NCBI GenBank assembly: GCA_016178505.1
Contig: JACOTG010000018.1
Location: 1 to 50,896, forward strand
Reading direction: 5' to 3'
From: Planctomycetota bacterium
GTDB lineage: Bacteria > Planctomycetota > JACOTG01
DNA: 50,896 bases
Under the pieces are notes generated by a model. It saw only the letters and a list, made by a program, of their open reading frames with translations, was not told where the DNA came from and ran no database searches. Below, piece by piece: positions 1 to 8,810 of the stretch. A program made the position numbers and the translations under genes. Each line of letters begins with the position of its first letter. Within the stretch, counting starts at the first letter, position 1.

Positions 1-608
1 ACTGGGTGATCGCTTCCGTTGACGACCTCGATTCGGAATCGCGCGCGTTCGCGAGCGAGCGTCTGCCTCCCATCGACGTCTCCGAAAACACGATCGATGT
101 CGGCGAGATCCGTTTGGAGCACGGGTTCGCTCTCGAAGGCGTCGTCCGAAATGCGACGGGCGCGCCGCTCTCGGCGGCGCACGTGACGCTCGAGGGGCGT
201 TTCGGCGTCGACGACTCGAGGCGATATGGTCACGCGCCTCCGGGCATGTATAAGATCGCCAAATTGAAATCCGGCGAGTACGTCGCCGTCGTGACGGCGA
301 TCGGATATGCGCCGCAAAGACAGCGCGTGCGCGTGCTCGATCGAGACACCTCTCAGGACTTCGTCCTCGAGGTCGGCGGTGGGCTCGTCGTGCGTGTGCT
401 CGACGCGACCGGCATCGCCGTCGACGGCGCGACGATCGAGCTACGCGATGCGAATGGCGAATCGCTGCCAGGATCAGAGCCTGAGTTCCCGCACCTGACG
501 GCCGGGGCCTACACGGTTCGCGCTTCGAAGCCGGGCGTTGGCAGCGGCACGGCGACGGCGCGCGTCGTCGCGGGCTCGTCGACGACCGTCGACGTCACGC
601 TGCATTGA
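1..608 (+). CDS. Carboxypeptidase-regulatory-like repeat protein, C-terminal part (5' end outside window)
   Basis: The reading frame is open from base 3 to the TGA at 606-608, so this is the C-terminal ~200 residues of a larger protein. It contains two to three beta-sandwich units of the carboxypeptidase regulatory-like (CarboxypepD_reg) type, recognisable by phrases such as GVVRNATGAPLSAAHVTL and the GEYVAVVTAIGY strand pair. It ends in a block (AYTVRASKPGVGSGTATARV) that recurs almost word for word at the ends of the next two genes, so the three are paralogues. Such domains are non-catalytic and usually sit in exported or surface proteins. No substrate or partner can be named. Confidence 0.75.
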   Translation, partial: WVIASVDDLDSESRAFASERLPPIDVSENTIDVGEIRLEHGFALEGVVRNATGAPLSAAHVTLEGRFGVDDSRRYGHAPPGMYKIAKLKSGEYVAVVTAIGYAPQRQRVRVLDRDTSQDFVLEVGGGLVVRVLDATGIAVDGATIELRDANGESLPGSEPEFPHLTAGAYTVRASKPGVGSGTATARVVAGSSTTVDVTLH

Positions 609-648
609 TTGACGATTGACTCGCGGATCCACCAGAACGGCTGCTAGC

Positions 649-780
649 CTCGCCAGCAATTTGACGGCAAGTCTGCTGCCGTCGTGTACACCGATCGAGT
701 TCGCAAAGGACCGGCCGATCGTCGTGATGCCGCTCGCCTCGTTTGTCGAGGAGCTGTACGCCGGGCGCGTCATCGGGTAG
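649..780 (+). other. Coding-like remnant in the gap before the second giant gene
   Basis: A short frame between an in-frame TAG at 646-648 and a TAG at 778-780 has the high G/C third-position bias of the surrounding genes, and reads like a protein tail (ending PLASFVEELYAGRVIG). It has no ATG or ribosome site at its beginning, so it is more likely a gene remnant than a functional gene. A perfect inverted repeat GACGGCA/TGCCGTC (663-669 and 677-683) lies inside it and could alternatively act as a terminator stem for the preceding gene, although no T-tract follows. Confidence 0.2.
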
Positions 781-809
781 GACTTCTCCGGAATGGCTGG
801 AGGTGATCC

Positions 810-3800
810 ATGACGCGTCATCGGCTCGCGATCGCTGCCGTCACCGCGCTCGCAGTCGGCGTCACGCTTCTCGTCGCAGTGTGGCCGCGACGGCCGGGCG
901 AACGGATCGCGGACGCGCCTTCAGAATCCGCAGCCACGAGTGACGCAACGTCGATCTCAACTTCTAAACTCGCCGACTCGCACCGCGACGTGGCGCCGCT
1001 CGCGACACCCATCGACGAGCCTGCGCCGAAGTCGAAGGGCTCGACGGTCGTCGGGCGCGTCGTGCGATCGGTCGATCGAAGCCCGCTCGGGGAAGTCGGC
1101 GTCGAGATCGTCGCCTGGGAAGTGCCGCCGCCGAGCCTGCGCATTCGCCCGATCCGCCGCACGACCAGTGCGGCCGACGGCACCTTTCGATTCGAAGGCG
1201 TCGATCTCCACGACCGTCGCCCGATGTCGATGCGCGTCCGAGACCGCTACTGGTGGGGAACCGGATCGATTCTCGCGCAAGCGAAGCGGACGGACGACGG
1301 AGTCGACGTCGGCGATCTTCCGGCCACGACGTGCGGCACCGTTTCGGGCCGCTGCGTCTCTCCGGACGGACGGGCCCTCGAGGGAGTCGAACTCCTCGCT
1401 TGTCCGTTCGTGGATCCGAACGCTCCCCCGAACAGCGGCTGGGACGTGAACGGGGAGGACACGTTCCTGACGCGTGCCACGAGCGACTCGGACGGACGGT
1501 TTGTCATCGGCGCGAACGTGCCCGGCCCGAAGTTCGAGGTGCGCTCGCAGCGCGGCGCGTTCGCTCCAGCGCGAAGCGAGCCGTTCGTCGCGGTCGCCGA
1601 AAGCGACGTGTCGATTGGCGATCTTACGTTGCCCGTCGGCGGCGGGATCGTCGCGCACATGCGCGACGCAGCGGGCCGGCCCGTCCCAGGCGCTTCACTG
1701 CAAGCCAATCGAAAGCTCGCCGCCGGAAACAAGCCTGAAATTCTGCCGGGGCCAGCGATCGAGACGGCTGGTGACGACGGCACGGTTCGCATCGCGCATC
1801 TCTCTCCCGCGCACTACTTCGTGATCGCAGGCGCCGAGAAGCTCGCGGGGGTGACGATCGTGGACGTGGTCGTCGAGGAGGGCGCGACGCCGACACCGCT
1901 CGAGATCGTTCTCGCCGCGGGCCACTTCGTTGCGGGACGCGTCACGGACGCCGGCGGCGCGCCAGTCTCGGGTGCGACGATTCGCGCTCACCCCGAAGGA
2001 TCGAACGGTTTTCTGGATCGAGCGAAGGACACCGACGCGCAAGGCCGCTTCCGAATCGAGGGACTCAGCGAAACGAAAGTCGACCTCAACCTGCGCGCAG
2101 AAGGTTGGGTCTCCCAGTCGAAGAGTTCGGTCGAGGTCGACCACGACGACGTCGACTTCGTGCTCGTCGCGAAGGGCACGATTCGCGGCCGCGTCATCGG
2201 GCCCGACGGCGCGCCGGTTGCGAACGCTCGAGTGTGGGCGCACGCCAAGGACCAAGCGCCGTCGGACGCCGGACCGGCTCGTTCGAGCGACGACGGAACG
2301 TTCGAGCTGAGCGTTCGGCCCGCCGCGTATGTGCTCTTCGCCGACCACGCCGACTTCGCCGAAAGCGAGTCTGTCGCCGTCGACATCACGGACGGAAAGC
2401 CGATAGCCGACGTCACGGTGACGCTTCGCGCGGGCGCCACGATTCGCGGGATCGTGCTCGCGTCGGCCGATCGTACGCCGATCCCGCATGCGCTCGTGAT
2501 CGCCGCCCCGTCGGCCGCAACACCCGAACCGCCGTCCACCGGCGCCACGGAACACTGGAACAAGAGGGCCGTGAGCCAGCTCGACGGTTCGTTCACGCTC
2601 CGAGGCGTTTCGCCCGGCACGTGCGAGATTCGCGCCCAGCTCGAGCCGTGGATCGATGGCGCGAGCGCGCCAATCGAGATTGCCGAGGGCGCCGCCGTCG
2701 ATGGCGTGGTCATCCTTCTTCGACGCGGCGCGACGATTCACGGCACCGTGTACGACGACGGTCAGCCGAGCGGCGGTGTGCCGGTGAACCTCTTCGACGG
2801 ACCGCGACATCTCCAAGAGACGAAGAGCCGCGACGACGGTACGTACGCGATCGAACGCATCCCGCCCGGCGCCTACCAGATCATGAGGATGCCCAAGGAG
2901 ATTCTCGGAGACTCCGGGACGATCGAGAGCGTTCCCGTCACTCTGCGAGAAGGCGACGACGTCGTCATCGATCTCGGCGAAAAAGCCAGCTCGGCCAGCG
3001 CGGGCTGCCGCGTGTTCGGATCCGTTCTCGCCGGCGGCCAGGCGCTCGTCGCGCAGGTTGTGATGGTGAAGGTCGGCGCCGGTGGCTTTCACGCCGCTCA
3101 AGCGAAATCGGACGAGAACGGCAACTACGAGTTCATCGGCGTCGCATCCGGTCGTTATCGCGTGCTCGTTCAGCCCGGCGAAGACGTCGGCAATTTCAGC
3201 GCGACGATCGACATTCCAGAGCGACGGGAGTGGCGCGTCGACCTCTCGGCACCGGAAGGCATCGTCTCAGGCCACGTGGTCGACGCCGACACGGGCAAGC
3301 CGATCGGCGGGATCGCGGTGCTCGCGCTCCGGACAGATGCGCGAGCGAACGTGGACGTCGAGACGTTCGTCGACGTCCTCTCGGGCAAGGTCGACACCGA
3401 CGGCGATGGCGAGTATCGGCTACGCCACGTGGCGCCTGGGCGCTACCGCATCGAAGCCGGCGCGTTCACCATGGACGGCCCCGTGGAGGGCAGCACGGAC
3501 TGCGCCGTCGAGTCGTTAGAGGTGACGGTCGGGGTCGACGGCCCGGTGACCGCTGACTTTCGCCTCCGGCGCGGCGCGACGCTCGAGGGCAACGTGCGCG
3601 ACGCGTCCGGCGCGCCCGTCTCGGCGGCTGTTCGCGTCGAGGAGGACCCGCGCCGCCCCACGTTCAACTCGCTCGTCGGCATTCCGTCGAGCGATCACGG
3701 TCACTACGTCGTCCACGGATTGCACGCGGGCGAACACATGGTCACGGTGACGTCGAAGACACACGCACCGGTGCGGCGTCGCGTGCGCATCGGCGCGGGC

Positions 3801-4115
3801 ACGACGCACGAGGATTTCGTCGTCGCCTCGGGAGGAGCGCTTCGAGTCACCGTCGTGACGAGCCACGGCGATGGCGTCCCGGACGCCGTCGTCGAGCTTC
3901 GCGACTCGAACGGCGACCTCGTGCCGACGAGCACGGGCGCGCTCGACCTCCTGGGCGGCGTCCCGCAGGCCGCGAGCGGTTCCGTGTGCAACTTTCCCCA
4001 CCTCGTGCCCGGCACTTACTCAGTGCGCGCTTGGAAGCCGACCGTCGGCAGTGGCACGGCGACCGCGCACGTCGCCGACGGCGTCGAGACATCCGTGCGG
4101 GTCGAAGTTCGGTGA
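810..4115 (+). CDS. Giant membrane-anchored/exported carboxypeptidase-regulatory-like repeat protein
   Basis: A 1101-residue protein. Residues 1-25 hold a hydrophobic segment (AIAAVTALAVGVTLLVAVW) followed by charged residues, consistent with a signal anchor. The rest is a chain of roughly ten beta-sandwich units with recurring G-x-V-x(D/G)-x-x-G-x-P-(V/I)-x-(G/D)-A-x-V and D-x-D-G-x-(F/Y)-x-(L/I) phrases, the hallmark of CarboxypepD_reg-like domains. The start is well supported by GGAGGTGATCC directly before the ATG, close to a perfect anti-16S match. It lies between two paralogues and ends in the shared GSGTATAHV block. Role unknown; structural or adhesive extracellular functions are typical for such proteins. 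Confidence 0.85.
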   Translation: MTRHRLAIAAVTALAVGVTLLVAVWPRRPGERIADAPSESAATSDATSISTSKLADSHRDVAPLATPIDEPAPKSKGSTVVGRVVRSVDRSPLGEVGVEIVAWEVPPPSLRIRPIRRTTSAADGTFRFEGVDLHDRRPMSMRVRDRYWWGTGSILAQAKRTDDGVDVGDLPATTCGTVSGRCVSPDGRALEGVELLACPFVDPNAPPNSGWDVNGEDTFLTRATSDSDGRFVIGANVPGPKFEVRSQRGAFAPARSEPFVAVAESDVSIGDLTLPVGGGIVAHMRDAAGRPVPGASLQANRKLAAGNKPEILPGPAIETAGDDGTVRIAHLSPAHYFVIAGAEKLAGVTIVDVVVEEGATPTPLEIVLAAGHFVAGRVTDAGGAPVSGATIRAHPEGSNGFLDRAKDTDAQGRFRIEGLSETKVDLNLRAEGWVSQSKSSVEVDHDDVDFVLVAKGTIRGRVIGPDGAPVANARVWAHAKDQAPSDAGPARSSDDGTFELSVRPAAYVLFADHADFAESESVAVDITDGKPIADVTVTLRAGATIRGIVLASADRTPIPHALVIAAPSAATPEPPSTGATEHWNKRAVSQLDGSFTLRGVSPGTCEIRAQLEPWIDGASAPIEIAEGAAVDGVVILLRRGATIHGTVYDDGQPSGGVPVNLFDGPRHLQETKSRDDGTYAIERIPPGAYQIMRMPKEILGDSGTIESVPVTLREGDDVVIDLGEKASSASAGCRVFGSVLAGGQALVAQVVMVKVGAGGFHAAQAKSDENGNYEFIGVASGRYRVLVQPGEDVGNFSATIDIPERREWRVDLSAPEGIVSGHVVDADTGKPIGGIAVLALRTDARANVDVETFVDVLSGKVDTDGDGEYRLRHVAPGRYRIEAGAFTMDGPVEGSTDCAVESLEVTVGVDGPVTADFRLRRGATLEGNVRDASGAPVSAAVRVEEDPRRPTFNSLVGIPSSDHGHYVVHGLHAGEHMVTVTSKTHAPVRRRVRIGAGTTHEDFVVASGGALRVTVVTSHGDGVPDAVVELRDSNGDLVPTSTGALDLLGGVPQAASGSVCNFPHLVPGTYSVRAWKPTVGSGTATAHVADGVETSVRVEVR

Positions 4116-4163
4116 CCGAGACGCGCTGCCACGAAGAGAACGAAGCTCCGAGAGTCCCCTACC

Positions 4164-4192
4164 GTGACGCGACTGCTGGCACCGCATACAAT
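4164..4192 (+). promoter_or_regulatory. Putative sigma-70 promoter for the third giant gene
   Basis: GTGACG (4164-4169), a 17-base spacer and TACAAT (4187-4192), followed by the GC-rich string GCGCCGAC. It sits 28 bases before the ATG at 4220. The -10 element and GC-rich discriminator match those seen at other promoters in the window. Confidence 0.5.
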
Positions 4193-4219
4193 GCGCCGAC
4201 CTCGATGAAGGAGACCTCG

Positions 4220-7200
4220 ATGAACGTTGTCGCCTGCGCGGTTGCGACGCTTCTTGCGTTTGCCTCGTTCGCAGCACCCGCCGCGACGGCGGGCTCGGTA
4301 ACGGTGACCGGCACGATCCTAGACGACGCGAGCGACGCACCGCTCGCGGGCGTTCGCATCGAGCTCTTCGGCTTGCGGACGGATCGCGAGCACCTCGGCA
4401 CCATCCGCGCGGACGCGGCGATCGTCCTGGCATCGACGACGACGGGGACGGACGGAGTCTATCGGCTGGCGGACGTGCAGCTCACCGGCGCCGACTGTTA
4501 CGGCGTTCGAATACTCGAGGACTTTCGCGCCGGGTCGCTTTACTGCGACAACGATGGTGAGCGTTCTGCCGACGAGATTCGGATGAAGGCGATTCGCGCG
4601 TGGCCGTGCGGAATCCTGCGCGGCCGCCTGATTTCCGAAGACGGCAAGCCAATCTCCGACGCGCACCTCGCCGCGCGGCCCGCCGAAGAAACCGAATCGG
4701 TGTACGACAGTCATCGCACGAGCCGCCACTGGGCGGCGTGCGGCCCGACGTGTCGGACCGACGCCGACGGCCGGTTCGAGTTCCGAGGGCTCCCTCCTGG
4801 GTTTCACTGGTGGGTCTTCACCGCGCACGACGAATTCGCGCCGAGAACGGCCGGGCCTGTCGCGGTGACCGCAGCCGAGATCGCAACGCTGCCGGACGTT
4901 CGCCTCGACGTCGGTGCGGCTGTTTGCGGAGTCGTTCGCGATGGTGCGGGAAATCCGCTCGCCGCCGCGACGGTGGTCGCTTCGAGGAATCGGCGTGGCC
5001 CCGAGGCCATGGCGTACGGAACGAAGCAGCCATCGTCGACGTCCGTGTCGAACGGCACGTACCGCCTCGAACACCTCGCGCCGGGCGATTACATCGTGAC
5101 TGCGACGATCGCGGGAAAGCCGACGAGCGATCCGCGGTCGGTGTCGATCGCAGCGGTCGCCGCCCGAGTGGACGTGGACCTCGTCGTGACGGCGGGCCAC
5201 TTCGTTTCGGGGCGAGTGGTCGATTCCAAGACGCACACCCCGATCGCTGGCGCAACCGTCGAGGCTCCGGCAAAACTCGGGCGGCTACTCGAATCGCCAG
5301 ACCCCGCGCCGACTGCGAGCGGCCTCGCGCACCGATTCGACAAGCGCGGCTCGACGATGACCGACGCTTCCGGTCGCTTTCGTCTCGACTCGCTGACGGC
5401 GGACGCCGTCACCCTCTCGGTCTCATGTCCGGGCTTCGAGCCCGCGTCGAAAGACGACGTCGCCGTCGACACCGCAGACGTCGAAATCGCGATTCGAAAG
5501 CAAACGTGGATCGAAGGGCAGGTACTCGATCCCGACGGCAAACCGGTCGGCCACGCCAGCATCGGGATGCGCGATCGCACGGGCATGCCGTTGCGGTCGG
5601 ACGGCGAGTCCGAGCCCGAGACGGGCCGCTTCCGGATCGAAAGCGACGACGACGTGACGGCGGTCTTCGCCGTTCACCAAGACTTTGCCGATTCGCCCGA
5701 CGTCACGATCGACGCGGACGGAAAATCGCACGGCGACGTCACGATTCGCCTCACGCGCGGAGGCGTCGTGCGAGGAATCGTCGTCGTGGGTTCTGACCGC
5801 AGTCCGGTTTCAGATGCGACGGTCCAGACCCAAGCGCTCGGCGATGCTCGGCATCCAAATCGCCTCGTACGCACGGCCGATGACGGAACGTTCGAGCTGG
5901 TCGGGATCTGGCCGGGACGCGTCGAGGTCGTGGCGTCTCACGCGGAGTGGGCTGATGCACGGAGCGCGCCGATCGACATCGTCGACGGCGGATCGACGAG
6001 CGGACTCGTGCTCGCGATGAGCGCCGGCGGCGCCGTCCGCGGCTCGATCTACGACAAGGATGGGCGGATGGCGCCGAAGCGCGGCATGGTGCTGATGCAG
6101 GGGAACCGTTACGTGCGCACGGTCGACAGCGCCGAGGACGGGTCTTTCGAATTCCGCGGTGTGACCCCCGGCGACTACGTGCTCGCGAATCCCCCTCGCG
6201 CGTGCCAGGAGTTCACTTGGTCCACGGCTCGCCTCACCGTTCGCGATGGCGAAGTCACCGTGCAGGATCTCGGGCCCAAGCCGGCGCCGCACGGAACCGG
6301 CTGCCGAATCCACGGCCGCGTGCGAGGACTCCCCGAGCCGATGGAGGACGTCGAGGTGCATCTCACGAAGCGCGACACAGCGAACGGATTCGATCAACGC
6401 GGCGTGAGCGCGGAAGCCGACGGAGCCTACGCCTTCGACGACGTCGCCGCGGGTCACTACATTCTGCGGGTGGTCACGGGGAACATGGACGCGAAAGAGG
6501 GCTTCAGCGTGCCGATCGACGTCTCCGATCGCCCCGACGTTTTGCTCGATCTCGTCGCGCCAAAAGGCGCCGTCGAAGGCAGCATCGTCGACGACGCGAC
6601 CGGGAAGCCCCTGAGAAGCGTGCCGATCGTCGTCACTGCGGCCGGCGCTTCCGGGCGGTCGCTCGGCGAGCTGATCCTCGGGTTGATCGGCGACGTGAAG
6701 TCCGGCGACGACGGTTGCTATCGCCTCGAATGCCTTGCCCCTGGTCACTACTTTGCGGAGGCGGGCGGCAGCGGTTGGGGCAACGAACGCGCGTGGGAGC
6801 GCGGGCCAACGTATGCGCGGCGCTGCGTCGAATTCACGGTAGTCGGCGACGAGACGGTGCGCGTCGATTTCCGTCTCAAGGAGGGTCGATCGCTCCGCGG
6901 CTCGGTTCGCGATGCCCGCGGCGCGCCCGTGCAAGCTCTCGTCCGGGTCGAATCGCTGGACGGCCAACCGGTCTCGGGACTCCTCGGGGTCGAAACGAAA
7001 ACCGACGGCTCGTTCGAGCTCGTCGGACTCGACGCCGGTGACGTCAGCATCTTCGTGATCTCGGCGAAGTACGCGCTCGTCCGTCGCGAGGCGAAAGTCG
7101 AGGACGGCGGAGCACGATCGGACTTCACGCTGGAGCCGGGGGGCGAACTAACCATCGAGGTCCTCGGACCAAGAGGCGAAGCGATCGAAGGTGCGTACGC

Positions 7201-7405
7201 GGATGCCGTCGACGAACGCGGCGTCGTGCTTCCCATTCGCCTCGATGTCCTCGCGTTGCTGTCGGGCGGCGCCGACGTTCCCGCGCCGCGCCTCGTCGCG
7301 GGGACCTACACGGTGCGCGCGGCGAAGGCGGGGGTTGGCAACGGTTCGGCCACAGTGCGCGTCGAGGATGGAAAGACTGCGTCCGCGCGCATCGTCTTGA
7401 AGTGA
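4220..7405 (+). CDS. Giant exported carboxypeptidase-regulatory-like repeat protein
   Basis: A 1061-residue protein with a clear signal peptide (MNVVACAVATLLAFASFAAP, predicted cut after ATA). The frame is open much further upstream, but the ATG at 4220 is chosen because it begins the signal peptide and has GAAGGAG 7-13 bases before it. The mature protein is a string of CarboxypepD_reg-like beta-sandwich units with recurring GxVxDxDGxPV-type and DGxFELVGL-type phrases. It is a paralogue of the two genes before it and shares the terminal GVGNGSATVRVEDG block. Function unknown; extracellular matrix, adhesion or polymer binding is possible. Confidence 0.85.
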   Translation: MNVVACAVATLLAFASFAAPAATAGSVTVTGTILDDASDAPLAGVRIELFGLRTDREHLGTIRADAAIVLASTTTGTDGVYRLADVQLTGADCYGVRILEDFRAGSLYCDNDGERSADEIRMKAIRAWPCGILRGRLISEDGKPISDAHLAARPAEETESVYDSHRTSRHWAACGPTCRTDADGRFEFRGLPPGFHWWVFTAHDEFAPRTAGPVAVTAAEIATLPDVRLDVGAAVCGVVRDGAGNPLAAATVVASRNRRGPEAMAYGTKQPSSTSVSNGTYRLEHLAPGDYIVTATIAGKPTSDPRSVSIAAVAARVDVDLVVTAGHFVSGRVVDSKTHTPIAGATVEAPAKLGRLLESPDPAPTASGLAHRFDKRGSTMTDASGRFRLDSLTADAVTLSVSCPGFEPASKDDVAVDTADVEIAIRKQTWIEGQVLDPDGKPVGHASIGMRDRTGMPLRSDGESEPETGRFRIESDDDVTAVFAVHQDFADSPDVTIDADGKSHGDVTIRLTRGGVVRGIVVVGSDRSPVSDATVQTQALGDARHPNRLVRTADDGTFELVGIWPGRVEVVASHAEWADARSAPIDIVDGGSTSGLVLAMSAGGAVRGSIYDKDGRMAPKRGMVLMQGNRYVRTVDSAEDGSFEFRGVTPGDYVLANPPRACQEFTWSTARLTVRDGEVTVQDLGPKPAPHGTGCRIHGRVRGLPEPMEDVEVHLTKRDTANGFDQRGVSAEADGAYAFDDVAAGHYILRVVTGNMDAKEGFSVPIDVSDRPDVLLDLVAPKGAVEGSIVDDATGKPLRSVPIVVTAAGASGRSLGELILGLIGDVKSGDDGCYRLECLAPGHYFAEAGGSGWGNERAWERGPTYARRCVEFTVVGDETVRVDFRLKEGRSLRGSVRDARGAPVQALVRVESLDGQPVSGLLGVETKTDGSFELVGLDAGDVSIFVISAKYALVRREAKVEDGGARSDFTLEPGGELTIEVLGPRGEAIEGAYADAVDERGVVLPIRLDVLALLSGGADVPAPRLVAGTYTVRAAKAGVGNGSATVRVEDGKTASARIVLK

Positions 7406-7440
7406 AAGCCGCCCCCCTCACACGCCTTGGAACAATCCTT

Positions 7441-7469
7441 TTGACATGCTAGAAACGCGCCGCTAAATT
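7441..7469 (+). promoter_or_regulatory. Strong sigma-70-type promoter
   Basis: A perfect TTGACA (7441-7446), a 17-base spacer and TAAATT (7464-7469). The predicted transcription start near 7476 gives a leader of about 190 bases before the HEAT-repeat gene at 7666. Confidence 0.65.
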
Positions 7470-7551
7470 CGGCCTGTTTTTTTGGGCGCGGAACGCGTGA
7501 CGGACGCGATCCAACGGACGGGAACGAGTTCTCCCAACGACGCCGGCTGCT

Positions 7552-7654
7552 TCGGCCCGACGGGAACGCATAGGACCTACGATTGTCCCGGGCCGACCCT
7601 GCCGTCGATGGCACCGGAAGCCCGGGATCCACTTCGGGTGGACCACGGCTTCCG
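7552..7654 (+). promoter_or_regulatory. Structured 5' leader with two hairpins before the HEAT-repeat gene
   Basis: Two inverted repeats lie in the leader. The first is TCGGCCC (7552-7558) with GGGCCGA (7590-7596). The second is CGGAAGCC (7615-7622) with GGCTTCCG (7647-7654), enclosing an inner TCCAC/GTGGA stem on a TTCGG loop (7628-7642). The second ends 11 bases before the ATG and could mask the ribosome site, which is itself weak. It matches no riboswitch family that I recognise. Confidence 0.35.
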
Positions 7655-7665
7655 TCGAGACTTGG

Positions 7666-8586
7666 ATGAAAACGACGGAAGAGCCTAGTCTGGAAGCCGA
7701 CGAAACGAAGCCCGAGAGCCTCGCCGAAGAACCTCGGCCGGAAACTCTGCGGACGTCGCTGCTTCGTCAGTTCGTGCTCATGCCGGTCTTCGTCGTGGTC
7801 ATTTTCGCCGTCGTCGTCGGCTCGATCTTCCTCCTGTTCGGGCTCTTCGGCTCCGAGTCGCGCACCGCGCGGGAGTACTTGAACGACGTGAAGTCGTCGT
7901 CGGGCTCCGCGCGTTGGCAAGCGGCGATCAACCTCGTCGCCGAGCTGGAGAAGAAGCAGGGCTCGCCCGAGGCCAAGGAGCTGCAGCCCGAGATCGTTCG
8001 ACTCCTCGACCAATCGACGGGCGACGACCTCGCCCCTCTGCGGTACTACCTCGTGCAGGCGCTCGGCTGGATCGGTGACGAGTCGTCTCTCGAGGCGATC
8101 GCGCGAGCAACTCACGATCCGGAGATGAGCGTGCGCAAGGGCGCGCTCATGTCGGCGCTCAAGGTGGCAGACCAGGGCGCGACGCCGCTCCTCGTCGCCG
8201 CACTCAAAGACGATGAGCCCGAAATCCGTGCACAAGCGGCGTGGGAGCTCGGTCACCTGAAGGCCGAGGCGAGCTTCGCGCCGCTCGAGGTCGCACTCAA
8301 CGACTCGAAGGAAGACGTGAAGTTCCAGGCAGCATGGGCGCTGGCGAACTGCACACGAAAGTCGGCGGTGCCGCAGCTCCTGCGCGGCATCGATCGACAG
8401 CTCGTGACGGTCGTCTACGCCAACGACGGAGAGAAGATCCGAGTCGCCATGATCCAGTCGATCGAGGGACTCGTGAAGTTGCAAGTCGTCGAAGCGATCG
8501 ATCGATTGCGCGAGATCTCGAGGCAGGACCCGGACCTCAAGGTGCGGGACTCGGCGATCGGCGCGCTTCAACAGTTCGGAAAATGA
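7666..8586 (+). CDS. Membrane-anchored HEAT-repeat protein
   Basis: 306 residues. A charged N-terminus (~40 residues) is followed by one transmembrane helix (VLMPVFVVVIFAVVVGSIFL, about residues 41-60) and then by alpha-helical HEAT/PBS-lyase-like repeats (for example DEPEIRAQAAWELGHLK and DSKEDVKFQAAWALANC). HEAT repeats are protein-binding scaffolds. The gene is monocistronic in appearance, with its own promoter, and lies just upstream of the quinol:cytochrome c reductase genes, so a role in assembly of that complex is possible but only inferred from position. The ATG at 7666 has a poor ribosome site. Confidence 0.75.
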   Translation: MKTTEEPSLEADETKPESLAEEPRPETLRTSLLRQFVLMPVFVVVIFAVVVGSIFLLFGLFGSESRTAREYLNDVKSSSGSARWQAAINLVAELEKKQGSPEAKELQPEIVRLLDQSTGDDLAPLRYYLVQALGWIGDESSLEAIARATHDPEMSVRKGALMSALKVADQGATPLLVAALKDDEPEIRAQAAWELGHLKAEASFAPLEVALNDSKEDVKFQAAWALANCTRKSAVPQLLRGIDRQLVTVVYANDGEKIRVAMIQSIEGLVKLQVVEAIDRLREISRQDPDLKVRDSAIGALQQFGK

Positions 8587-8810
8587 GCGACGCGGGGGCG
8601 ATCCTGCGTCGCTATTCGATGTAGTCGGAACGGTTTCGAGAGCGGACCGTCCGTCCGAGCGGAAGTGAGAGGGCGCGGCCACGAGCGAACATCGGCGCGG
8701 AGTCGCGACGACGTCGCTGCGCGGTGGCGGCAACGCCGAGTACCCTCGCACGGCTCGGTGACGCGAAAGGACGAGGGCTCCAGGGATCGGTTTCAAGGAG
8801 GCACGAGCGG

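Noticed and set aside
617..651. TTGACT followed by TAGCCT as a promoter for the gene at 810
   Set aside because: The spacing is 23 bases, too long for a sigma-70 promoter.
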